Assembly: GCA_023231475.1 (NCBI GenBank)
Contig: JALJEE010001799.1
Coordinates: 1-42,038 of the forward strand
Direction: 5' to 3'
DNA from: Seison nebaliae
Lineage: Eukaryota; Rotifera; Pararotatoria; Seisonacea; Seisonidae
DNA length: 42,038 bases
Shown here: positions 1 through 9,490 of the stretch, piece after piece
How positions within the stretch are numbered: the first letter of the stretch is position 1
Layout of the letters: each line of letters opens with the position of its first letter
Translations under genes and position numbers: made by a program
The notes under the pieces: generated by a model
The model's input: only the letters and a program-made list of their open reading frames with translations
Told to the model about the DNA's origin: nothing
Database searches by the model: none

Positions 1-214
1 GGTTAAATTCATCTTTGAGAAAAGTTATTTTGTGAATTTTTTAGTTCATCTATTATCAATCAAACTGCATAAAAATTAAAGATTAGTAATATATAATAAG
101 ACCTAAAAGCCGATGTCCGAGAATCAATCGAACATACTGTATTCGTCACAAATTATGCAAAGCATTCTTCTCTTTCTTTCCCAAAACGAAATTCATCCCT
201 CTTAAATTATGTTT

Positions 215-700
215 ACAGCTTTTCAGGAGTTTGGTTTCGCCTTTATATTCTCTGGAAACGATTTTCTCTATAACACAACGTTCATTCCTGTCCATCGAGC
301 GCGCATACAATCGATTTATTAAGAGATTGATATGTTGCTTTCACAGATGCAATCGTTCTCTCATCTTCGCAACAGGCGGTCTTCTTCCTCTACCCATTCT
401 CTTTTCTCGTCGAATCTTTACTCTTATCGACAAAATTACAGAATCGAACTTCCACATTTCTCATATTTCGAACACAAACTTCTTACATAATCGATCAGTA
501 TTTTCACATACCTGTCGATATTACGGGTTATCTCATAAAATTGGACTTCAGGATTTTAGAGATTTCATTTTTTTCTACGATCTCACAGATTCTATGATTG
601 ATCAATATTGGCGAGGATTAAAATTTTTTTAATTTTTTTTCTACTTTATCCCGACGGGAATTTTAATCAATAGATAATAATAATAAATATGTGCCTTTTG
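215..700 (+). mobile_element. 3' fragment of a non-LTR retrotransposon (LINE), ORF2 C-terminus and 3' end
   Basis: The open frame at 231-629 encodes the region after the reverse-transcriptase domain. It starts with PLYSLETIF..QRSFLSIERAYNRFI and ends IDQYWRGLKFF. The first part matches the DNA just downstream of the RT fragment at 15590-15725 (same order: actctttggaaac, aacgttcatt, tgcaatcgttct). The last part matches 36855-37095 (frame NRSVFSHTCRYYGL..QDFRDFIF). After the stop comes a short tail containing CCCGACGGGAATTTTAATCAAT and then AATAAT repeats, the shared 3' end of the family. The RT domain is absent, so this is a 5'-truncated copy, which is typical of LINE insertion. Compared with the 36.9-kb copy it lacks about 35 nt before the IDQ.WRG motif. 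No function is expected. The family identity is solid from three-way repetition, but I did not assign a LINE clade. Confidence 0.8.
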
Positions 701-1172
701 ATTTATTCTTTTGCTTGAAAAATTTTATATTTTGCATTCATTCAAAAAAGTTTATGGCTTTAAATTTTTTTTAAATGGCCCACAGCGCCATTTAAAGAGA
801 ACTGGTTGATTCAGTTAATTATTTGTACATTCTATTTCAATTGGTTAGTATTGATTTTATTAAAGATATCTTCATTTAATTTAAAGTTAATTAAATTAAA
901 TTGAAGAAAAGAATAAGAAAAGGTAAGAAAAAGGTAAATGTTTTATTAAATAAATTATTTTGGAAAATGAGGATAAATTCGGAATAAAATTGCGACATGG
1001 TAGGAATAAGTTAGTGAGAATGTGAAGAAGTAACAGATGTGAGCATCAATTAAAATGTGAGATGATGAGTATGGCAGATTGATAGTAACAGCCTTTATAT
1101 ATATGGGATGAAAATAAATATTTTCCAAAATACGAGAGTCAATTTATTGATGACTTTTCCCTTTCCTTCATT
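701..1172. other. AT-rich intergenic, no gene seen
   Basis: This is the spacer between the LINE tail and the 3' end of SPRYD7. It is A/T-rich with short direct repeats of taaattaaa. I see no supported gene. The SPRYD7 3' UTR and polyadenylation site on the minus strand must lie in its right-hand part. Confidence 0.5.
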
Positions 1173-1941
1173 TTAGAGTATATTCTTCTCCAACATGATC
1201 TGATCAAAACCATTTGGTTTTTCATATTGGAAGTTAGAAAATTCCACATCCATCACAGCATTATCTCCAACTAGAAAATGTCCAATAGAATGAATAAATG
1301 GGGAAATTAAACGAACCGTAAAAGATGGGATGAACTCGTCCACGAATCGTGTTGTAGGCAACGAGAGATGTTGATTCACCATTCTTATAGAATCGAATTT
1401 CTTCATGATCAAAAGTAATTCCGAATGTATCGCCTTCACAAATGTCTTCCTTGATCGATGAGATTTCTTCGTTCTTATAATAAATGCATCCGTTCTCTTT
1501 CAATACACAACTAAATGGATCATTACCGAATTCCGTTTCTTTTACATCGACAAATGGTGAAGCGAATCCAATTCCCCAAATTCCTGTTCGAATGATAATT
1601 CATTTAATGGCGATGACAATGAAAGAAGAACCGTTCGATTGAATTTTCACTTCAAAATAACATTTGTTCTGTACGACAGGCACATTGCATAAAACGGCAC
1701 CGTTTCCGCAAATTCTCTTTCCACTTTTTACCAAAACTACATCTGGACCGGCTTTCGCCGGATCTAACAATATCGAATTTGTTATACTTCTCGAGAAACC
1801 ATCACCATTCGCTATTTGTTCATTATATTCCGAATCGATTATCGGGTTAGTATGTTTCATGTAATCGATGTCATTGGAAAACCATTCGCAACTTGTACAT
1901 ATGGAAAAAGGACAAGAAAAAAAATTCTTCCATTCCCACAT
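1173..1941 (-). CDS. SPRYD7: SPRY domain-containing protein 7 (SPRYD7)
   Basis: I reassembled three exons on the minus strand: 1941-1632, 1583-1317 and 1270-1173. They are separated by introns of 48 nt (1584-1631) and 46 nt (1271-1316), both GTT..AG. The join gives 675 nt, or 224 residues (human about 196). Diagnostic blocks are GPDVVLVKSGKRICGNG, QNKCYFEVKIQSNGIWGIG (spanning intron 1), GITFDHEEIRFYKNG, RGRVHPIFYVGDNA (spanning intron 2) and the C-terminus FDQIMLEKNIL. All follow the SPRYD7/CLLD6 family closely. The protein is a single B30.2/SPRY fold, a protein-interaction module of unknown partner. The N-terminus (about 60 residues, with Cys-rich FFSCPFSICTSC) is longer and divergent. The start is the ATG at 1941, preceded by a T-rich stretch and AG 5 nt upstream. 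It lies 511 nt downstream of CDK10 on the same strand, so the pair could be co-transcribed (inference). Confidence 0.93.
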
Positions 1942-1965
1942 TATGTCTTAATATGAAAACTAGTT

Positions 1966-2218
1966 AATTAAATGTCATTTGAGAAGGTTGTTCTTTCCAA
2001 TAAAATTCGGCTTGACGAGCCAAACGACGGAAATATCCAGTCGCCTATAAAAGAAATTTGAGAGAGAAAACGAAAGAAGAAATGTGTGTCTCAATTCACA
2101 TTCATACAAAAAAGAAGGAGAACACCTTATTAAATTAATTATGATGATAACTGATGATAAAAGTCGAAAATATTAATGATTTCCTCCAAATTACCTTGTT
2201 TCTCCATAAGATAAAACT
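1966..2218 (-). other. Possible small gene or exon between CDK10 and SPRYD7
   Basis: The minus strand shows acceptor caaatttttag, then a 22-nt exon (2219-2198) ending AAACAAG, donor gtaatttgg, a T-rich acceptor ttcttttatag, and then a 75-nt open block (2043-1966). One frame of that block reads ATGYFRRLARQAEFYWKE and ends QPSQMTFN-stop, which looks protein-like. The other two frames are also open for about 25 codons, so the frame is not proven. I do not recognise a family. It could be a small mitochondrial or membrane protein, or an alternative 5' exon. Confidence 0.25.
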
Positions 2219-2452
2219 AAAAATTTGAAAAAAAAATTTCACCAAATAATTTCACAAATTCCTCAATTTAACTCCTTTCCAATTATTCAACGAAATATTC
2301 CATTAGATAACTTATCATTTTAATCACTTTTTATTGGAATGGTGTGACAATTACATGTATAGAATTTCGTAGAAATTGCACGAAAAAAATTGTGAGGTCT
2401 TCCGTCCTTCAATCAGACTTTCTGTCAAACTTTTTATTATGAACATAAAATT

Positions 2453-3845
2453 TTATTTGAAAATTGCAGAACGTACTCTAAACTTTTTGAGTCGATCATG
2501 ACTAATAACAGAAGTTGAATGTCGTTTTTTTGTTGATGAAATTTTCGGTTTGGACTTCGGTTCGTTCATTTTGTTTGAGGGAATGAAGACGGAGAAGTTC
2601 TTGTCGTTTCTAAATTGAGGAAATGTTGGCATTAGTTCTGCAGTGATTGGTAATGGATTCTCTTCGAAATATTTGTGATTGGCACTCTTCTTCGACGTGA
2701 TACGTCTACTCGGATCATAAATCAGATGTTGTTTGATGAAATTGAGTGTCGCCATCGAAACTGATGGAAAACTATTTCCCAATCGATTATATGGTTGTTC
2801 TCTTAAATCGAATTTTTCAAAATTAGCCAAATACTTCACGTCCTAATAAAAAGACGACATAAAATATACTTTCAAATTCCCAAACAAGTTAACCGGCCAA
2901 ATTTGGGTCGTTGGCGTGCCCAACATGTTAATAATCAATTCCAATTGATGTAAATTGGTACGACCAGGAAAGAGTGGTTTATTCAAATACAATTCCCCAA
3001 TAATACATCCACACGACCACATATCAATGCTAGCATCATAAGTCACTGCACCTTAAGAAGTTGTCATGAAGAAAGAATTATATATAGAAGGTGAAACCTA
3101 ATAATAATTCGGGCGGACGATACCATAATGAGACGACGGTAGGAGTTAATTGATTATTTGGAATGGTCGCATGAGAATCGTTTGAATTGAAATTAGTGAT
3201 TTGACGAGCTAATCCGAAATCGGCAATTTTGATAACTCCTTCATCCGTTAGTAAGAGATTGGAGACTTTGAGATCGCGATGAACGATTCGATTGAAATGA
3301 AGATATTCCAATCCATTCAACATCTGTCGAACGATACATTTTATCTATTTTTTTTTTGTGTTTTCGTCGCCGTAAGAGATTGACTGAAGATTAAATGAGT
3401 AAAATGTTGAAGAACTTGTGATTCGCAGAATGGATTATCCATTCGATCGATGAGCGTCCGCAAATCTTGTTCACAATATTGGAGAATGAGGTAGATGTCG
3501 GTCAACCGTTCGCCAAATCGAATTTCGATTAATTGAACTAAATTTTCATGACTTAGATTTCGAAGTAAATTTATCTCGCGGAAATAAGATGGAAGAATGC
3601 CATCTGTTGTTTTCGCATCTATCAATGTCAATTGCTTCACCGCAACAATTTTCCCAGTATCCGCGTGTTGTGCACGAAACACTTTACCGTAAGTGCCTCT
3701 CCCAATCGTATTGAGTACGGTATAATGCTTTTTGAATAATCTTTGTATCGCATTGCCACAAAAAAATGGGAAAAAAATTTTGGAATTCTCATACAATTTC
3801 AGTGACTAACTCAACATCATTTATTTTAAGATAATCAACTTTCAT
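2453..3845 (-). CDS. CDK10: Cyclin-dependent kinase 10 (PISSLRE kinase)
   Basis: There are five exons on the minus strand: 3845-3795, 3727-3416, 3344-3098, 3051-2894 and 2842-2453. The introns are 67, 71, 46 and 51 nt. They join in frame to 385 residues (human 360). A simple reading of the first long exon lacks an ATG. The upstream exon [17 protein letters not shown] supplies the start and runs into [16 protein letters not shown] (glycine loop). Other landmarks in order are AVKQL (ATP lysine), [12 protein letters not shown] (the PISSLRE helix), [22 protein letters not shown] (catalytic loop), [20 protein letters not shown] (T-loop, APE changed to PPE), [10 protein letters not shown] and the CDK10-specific tail [20 protein letters not shown]10 pairs with cyclin M and phosphorylates ETS2 in vertebrates (family knowledge). 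The activation loop is about 10 residues longer than human. The C-terminus is basic ([15 protein letters not shown]). Confidence 0.94.
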
Positions 3846-4395
3846 CCGATTGTTATTGATGAAACTTTTTAAAGAAATTTCATTCATTTCTTTCATCCAA
3901 AATAATTATCAGCCGTAAATTTCAACTTTCTGCCACTCAATTTTACTCAGATGAAATTTTTTAAAAAATTCATTCATAAATCTCGAAGAGGTTCCAGTGC
4001 CATTTCTTCCGTCTTATTTTATCATTTTATACATCTTCCCAATAAGAATGTCAACACCATCTACAATCCAATTGACTGCACTAAATGTTTTCCTTCCCTT
4101 GTTAATCGTTGAAATAAAACGAATTCATCCGTGATGAATCAACAAGCATCATTGTCATATAATCATCTGACGTAAGAATAAATATTTTATTAGACGAAAG
4201 GAAATCCGCCGAAGAATATGCATATTTTATTAATGGGTTTGTTTTCCAATTTTTTATCAACGAATAATCATCTTCTGAAATATATATATATAATTTTGCA
4301 TAATTTTCTTATCTTATATTGTCTAACTGTAATTTTTTATTTTTTTCTAAATAATTTAATTTTGAAAATTGTTAATTAATCGAATTATAGGTAAT
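3846..4395. other. Intergenic, likely CDK10 5' flank
   Basis: AT-rich DNA upstream of CDK10. On the minus strand, T-rich DNA with AG lies about 20 nt upstream of the CDK10 ATG. A short AT dinucleotide run (tatatatata) lies near 4285. I see no gene. Confidence 0.45.
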
Positions 4396-4545
4396 CGAAC
4401 ACCTCTACTCCTTTTGAGTTGTTATGCAAAAAAGGACACTTCTACTCCTTTTTTCACTTCGTTGGACATTTCTACTCCTTTTCTCGAAAATATGGACAGT
4501 TCTACACCCGATTTGGAAATTTTATGGACAATTCTACACTTTTCT
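4396..4545 (+). repeat. ~30-bp-period array of GGACAGTTCTACTCC-like units
   Basis: Five degenerate units start near 4396, 4434, 4464, 4494 and 4526 (spacings about 38, 30, 30, 32). Each has the form GGACAnTTCTACnCC followed by a T-rich spacer. Open frames running through it are shadows of the repeat. The array lies 0.3 kb from a Mutator-like transposase relic (4842-5330). A single inverted unit occurs on the other side at 5767-5781 (gagtagaactgtcct), as expected for a terminal repeat pair. Confidence 0.85.
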
Positions 4546-4841
4546 CTTAAGAGTTTTTTACACAGATCTAATCGCATTCCTGGAATTTTATAGCGAGTTG
4601 TATGTAAGTTCATAATTTCGGATAATTTTTTCTTAACAAGATGAAAGAAATTTATTTTATTTAACCGTAATGAAAAAATCGAATAAAGAAAAAGGTAAAT
4701 TTAAAAAATTATAGAAAAATCATCAGTCTTCATACATTTGGGAAACACAGTGGAAAACGATGAAAAAATTCCTTTCATCGAAAGTTTTTAACATCGATAT
4801 AATTCAGAAAAATTAAGTACTTACGACTATTATTTTTTTTT

Positions 4842-5330
4842 CTCGACTAAATTATTTGTTCGAGGAAGATTGTTACTCATGTGTTTGAAATCTGTTGACA
4901 ACTTAGGAGCGAATCCTGCATTTAACGAATTATAATTATCTTCAAAGTACTGATATATTACTTTTGTTTCTTGTGATATTTGACTTTTTAAATAATAAAA
5001 ATTGCCCTTTTCTCTTTCGATGTTTCAAGAAATTTGATATTATATTCATTCTGTCCTCCACTGAATGATGTTGTAAGGTTAAATGACGTGCGAAGGTTAA
5101 ACGTTGATGAAGAATCCATTGGTAAACAAGAAGTCTAGTGGTTACTAACGATTCTACAAAGCATGTTAGTATTCCCAACAATTCGTCTTCAGTTCCACTT
5201 CTATCTCTTAAATTTCTCTTGAAAAATTGACAAGGAGGAATTCAGGAAGTGGAAGATATTGTTGCAAATCTTCGTTTTCTATGCTAACCATTGACATCAT
5301 ATTATCAGGCATGATATAATCGAAGCTAAC
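4842..5330 (-). pseudogene. Decayed Mutator-like (MULE) transposase fragment
   Basis: On the minus strand, 4998-4842 reads YYLKSQISQETKVIYQYFED...LSTDFKHMSNNLPRTNNLVE. This aligns residue by residue with the relic at 20022-19866 (YYVRNEISEEAKTVYDYFEE..NNLPRTNNLVE). The RTNN.VEG.N..L block is characteristic of the C-terminal half of MULE transposases. Upstream to about 5330 the frame shifts (the block at 5181-4942 reads in a different frame), so the gene is broken. It is flanked by GGACAGTTCTACTCC-type repeats at 4396-4545 and 5767. Non-functional; the relationship to the second relic is clear. Confidence 0.65.
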
Positions 5331-5339
5331 TTTCTAAGA

Positions 5340-7060
5340 ATTTTCAATTTTACAATAACCTATCATTCCGTTTTTATAATAACCTCATTTTTAGGCGTCA
5401 ACAAGGAAACACTAACATTGGGAATTTAAAATTGATAAAAAAAGTAGAGTAAAGGTCTCTGAAATATGTTTTCTTAATAATATACCGTCATGTGGGGCAA
5501 AATGAGACACTTCGTAATAAGCTTCTTTTTATTAGCCCTTAGTCATTTTCCTAATATGTAAATGTCTTTTTTAATATGTAACAGTTTTGTAGGTTTAAAA
5601 AAATACGTACTTTCATAATATCCATTCATTTTTATCGAATTTTAAATAAGAAAAAAGTTGCAGCCATTTTAAAATTTTTTTGATTCTTGTCATTTGAAAA
5701 ATGAAAGAAGTAAAATCTTCTTCCGAAAGGAATTGAATTGTCATTTTTTGCATAGAAACTCAAAATGAGTAGAACTGTCCTCAAATCGAATTATATTCAA
5801 TTATGATATAAATTAAAGTTTATGTTGTTAAAATTTTATAATTATCGCTTATTATAAATTCTTTTCCGACAACTGAAGTATTAACAAAAAGAAAAGAGTC
5901 GTCCACTTATCGTGTCATGAAAACCTTCGACTAAAGAAGCAGAAAAGTAATCTAAAATCTGTTGAGTGAGAAGAGAATTTATACAACAACCGATAATGTT
6001 TATAATTGGAATGATAAGTTTAAATTTGAATGAGACTAATAAAATTTTAACCGAAATAAAAGATTCTTTCTCTTTCCTGTCTATTATGGTTTTCTTCATG
6101 CAACATAATTTTTTTAAAACTTTTTAATTTCAATACATGAAGACATTCTTCAGATTTTAATCAAAATTGTTAACTTTTATATTATTGTTTATATGAAAAT
6201 AATCCATTTTCCTCATCGCTTCACACAATTACGGATGAGAACATATTCTTAAATATCGAGCGATTTATTATCTCGTTAGTATGTTCGCGCGAAAGAGAGT
6301 TAGAAGGAATAATTGTATGAGAAGGACATGAATTGTTTCAAACGGAAATTGTCGAATTGAAAGAAAATCGTCGCCATCAATTAAGGATAAACAAATGTTA
6401 ATTAGAATTTTAGAGTTGTAATATTTAAAAAAAAGTTCGGTTAAATCTGATATGTTCACCGAATAACAAGTTGATTTAACGAATAAATCCCACTGCAAAA
6501 ACAATCTTGGCTTCTGCCAATTCACCAAATGCACTTTCATTCATTCGAGATTTGAACGTATGAAGAAAATTTTAAAGAAATTTTTGGATTGACGGAAATT
6601 CCGTCACGGAATACTTATGAAACTATATTGTAAGAGTTTATGAACATTAAAATGAAAGATGTAAATTGAATGACTTTATACTCAATTTTCAACTTCCCCC
6701 GATCTATTTGGCAATTGGTGAAAACGATCGACCAAATTCAATCGCCTTAACATCTTATTACGTTTAGTTGGTATGACTTATTAGATGAAATTGAGTGTCG
6801 ACGAATGAAAGGATTCAATGAGTGGAGATAATTAATGCTTTTCATTCATAATTCCAATTTATCAAACTATTATGGAAGAGAATGTCGTTTAAATTCCCAA
6901 ATTGCCAAATTCTTTTCTTCCTCAATCATAAGATTGTTTGGGAGGAGAAAGTGGGAGTCCTAGTGAGTTGATGAGTATTTAATATTTTAAACTAATAAGT
7001 TTAACTTCTTCCAACAACAAAAAAAGTACAATATGATGTAGCATATTTTTTAATTCGGAT
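5340..7060. other. Gene-poor AT-rich spacer with repeat traces
   Basis: It contains a block at 5496-5536 (ggcaaaatgagaca ... cttctttttattag) that recurs at 17310-17386, and the single inverted GGACAGTTCTACTCC unit at 5767-5781. Minus-strand open frames at 5881-6099 and 6268-6540 are hydrophobic and match no family I know, so I do not call them genes. Nothing else is supported. Confidence 0.45.
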
Positions 7061-7065
7061 TCTTC

Positions 7066-7086
7066 GGCCGCCTTCCGAAGGCGGCC
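7066..7086. repeat. GC-rich perfect palindrome
   Basis: Arms GGCCGCCTTC and GAAGGCGGCC are separated by one base. This is an isolated GC-rich inverted repeat in very AT-rich DNA. It could form a very stable hairpin or cruciform, or be the core of a small mobile element. No gene is adjacent. Confidence 0.85.
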
Positions 7087-7180
7087 TTCGAAACGCTAAT
7101 GAATCTTTAATTTTCTCATACTTCCACTAGAGTTCGCTTTCATGTGAATGAACTTAAATTCCCTTATATAACGTTAGCGT

Positions 7181-7205
7181 GAGAGAGAGAGAGAAAGAGA
7201 GAGAA
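7181..7205. repeat. (GA)n simple repeat
   Basis: A nearly pure run of GA dinucleotides follows a TATA-like cttatataacg. A similar (GA)n run occurs at 25872-25892. Confidence 0.9.
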
Positions 7206-7563
7206 TGTTGAGTCTGCAATTTCTAGACTTAAAAACAACAAAAAGTAAATTGTTCCCTTTTAATGGTCGTTTATCATTTCGGTAGCATTTGTGTGTAAGA
7301 ACTAGTGTTCGCCCTCCTTCCTTCCTCCCTCTTGATTTGTGAATAAGACATCATTTCTTATTTTCTTTTTTGATTATTTCTTCTTATAATCGATAGATGA
7401 GATGCTTATCATCTGTATGACCTAGAATTGTCTCGAAATCGATATTCTATTCCTTTCGAAATCGATACGTTGACAATGACAACGATTACGATATGATGAG
7501 TGAAATAAGCGAACGAAATTTCCATCATGAAATTATGTAGGTTTATGTTAAATTGGAGATTGG

Positions 7564-8450
7564 AGGACAGTGCTATTCCCTTACTAGTTCTACTTACTAG
7601 TAAAGGAAAAAAGGACAGATCTACTCCTTATTCGAAATATTCGGACAGATCTACTCTTTTTTTCTAAGATTCGGACAGTTCTACTCTGTTTTTTTAAAAA
7701 TTCGGCAAGTTTTACTCTTTTTTTTTAAATTCGGACAGTTCTACTCCTTTCGTTAGCATAATGACATATATTATCTCCAATGTAAATTCTGCATTTTTTC
7801 GAAATGGACGAAATGCTTATTCGGCAACAAGACCTTTTTTTCTAATATAGGAAATTAAAAGCCGGAACAACTATATTTCCCGGTGATAATAATTAAACAG
7901 ATCAAAATTATTTATTTCAATTAACTAAGAGTGAAAAATCATGATGTAATTGATTTCTTATCGAATTTGGGATTAAATGGGATGGAGGAAGATGATTCTA
8001 CAATTATTCTTCAAAACTTTGAATGAATGACATTTTAGGACGAGTTTAAGATGAAACACGATTGATTTGAACTACTTTGGCTAACAAATGAAATTTACTC
8101 AAACTATCTCCGATCAGTAAATTTACAATTTAACATTTTAATTATTCCTGAAAATCTAAATATTTTAAACCAAGGAAAACAAAACAAAACTGTCCATTTT
8201 TAAAAATTCGAATTGTCCGATTTATTATCTGAGGTAGGATAGTTGTTCTGACTTTTAATTTTCAAAATTAGAAAAAAAGTCTTGTTGTGGATAAACAGTA
8301 AAAACTGTCCATTTGGAAAAAAATGCACAATTTACATTGAAGATAATATATGTCATAATGCTAACAAAAGAAGTAGAACTGTAGGAATTTAAAATAAAGA
8401 GTGGAACTGTCTGAGTATGTATAGCTAGGAAGGGGAAATGTCTGGAATTT
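7564..8450. mobile_element. Foldback-like non-autonomous element with tandem-repeat arms
   Basis: The left arm has units of GGACAGTTCTACTCC type at 7564, 7613, 7642, 7673, 7704 and 7733 (period 29-31). It continues into a unique 57-bp sequence at 7752-7808 (gttagcataatgacatatat..). The right arm is the reverse complement: the same 57 bp at 8309-8365 (about 90% identical) followed by inverted units near 8373, 8403 and 8433 (period 30). The interior (7809-8308) has no coding frame, though two further inverted cores (aactgtccattt) lie near 8190 and 8302. Long terminal inverted repeats made of tandem subrepeats are the hallmark of foldback-type DNA transposons. I could not identify a target-site duplication, so the outer ends are approximate. 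Confidence 0.75.
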
Positions 8451-8862
8451 TTCATTTATTAAAAGGTGTGTGTTTAAAAAATTAATTTCCCTTCGCACTT
8501 CGCATCAACATCACTAATTCCATCTGTATTTAATATCTTGTTGTTGGGAACGGTTGGGTATTATCTGTCTTCATTGGTCGCCTATAGGGACTTACAACTT
8601 GTTAGTTATTCATTGAATGATTAAGAACGAAGCACAATTTACGTCTTGTCGTAATGTTGTGTAGAAAGTTCTTTTTGTTTTAGATGAAGACAATATTATG
8701 TAGATGATAGCCGATCTTTAATCTAAGGCCGTAAAATGGACGTCGATGTGAGAACCGATAAACAATTTGAGATACATTGGATTAAAAGATTGTTTTTACT
8801 GAATAATATTGAGCTATATCTATATGGACCATTTTTCAACTTTTTCTTAAGGAGTTCGAATG

Positions 8863-9490
8863 GGGGACAGTTTTACTCCTTTTGATTTTGCTTCAAAAAG
8901 GGACAGTTCTACGCTTTTAATTCGGACAGTTTTTTAGTCCTTAGAAGAAAGAGAAGAAAAAAATCAGAAGTAAAAAAAGATGAATTGCCAATAACAGCGT
9001 TAACAGGCTATGATACAAAGAAATTGAGACTGTTTTTCAATAACATAAATGAAATTTGCTACTTTAATGAATAAAAATTTCATTGAAAAAGAATCTTCCT
9101 GTATAGAATATATTCTCTAAATTAATTCAAAGACGGTTAATATATTATTATTATTATTATTATTATTTATTAATTAAAAATTCCCGTCGGGATAATGAAA
9201 TGATAGACAATAATGATAGATGGAATGATATATAACAAAAGATCTAGATTTATAAAAGCATATTTTCGATAGAAGAGGAGTAGAAGTGTCCATAACGTTA
9301 TTAAAAGAACGATCTTAGAATATCTTATTAGTAAAACTGTCCTTAATTGTAAAAAAAGCGAAGAAATATTACAGAAAAAAAGGGAGTAGAAGTATCCGCA
9401 ATTCTTCAAAAAGGAATAGAAGTGTCCGAATGAAAAGCGTAGAACTGTCCGTTTTTGAAGGAAAACTCAAAAGGCCTAGAACTGTCCGGC
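8863..9490. mobile_element. Second foldback-like element with GGACAGTTCTACTCC arms
   Basis: Direct units occur near 8865, 8901 and 8924. Inverted units (GGAGTAGAAGTGTCC type) occur near 9278, 9329, 9382, 9412, 9437 and 9473. The arms therefore point at each other across about 340 nt. The interior holds a (TTA)n tract (9147-9168) and, just after it, aaaattcccgtcgggataa. That is the reverse complement of the LINE 3' tail, suggesting a small LINE remnant inside or overlapping. No coding capacity. Confidence 0.6.
9140..9200 (-). mobile_element. Remnant of the LINE 3' tail
   Basis: Read on the minus strand it gives ATCCCGACGGGAATTTTTAAT followed by TAA/TAT trinucleotides. This is the same end as the copies at 645-690 and 37055-37090. 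Only the tail is preserved. Confidence 0.6.

Noticed and set aside
1664-1864. Plus-strand open frame inside SPRYD7
   Set aside because: Shadow of the SPRYD7 first exon.
2843-2893. A 27-nt intron in CDK10 starting at gtatat
   Set aside because: The 51-nt choice (donor after IWP) gives exact family spacing between IWP and REQPYN and fits other intron sizes.
4369-4615. Three overlapping open frames with ST(P)LL-type repeats
   Set aside because: They translate the GGACAGTTCTACTCC array in different frames. There is no start context and no family.
5881-6540. Two minus-strand hydrophobic open frames, considered as pieces of a seven-transmembrane receptor
   Set aside because: Short, no conserved motif, no convincing splice join. 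AT-rich DNA easily encodes Phe/Ile/Leu runs.
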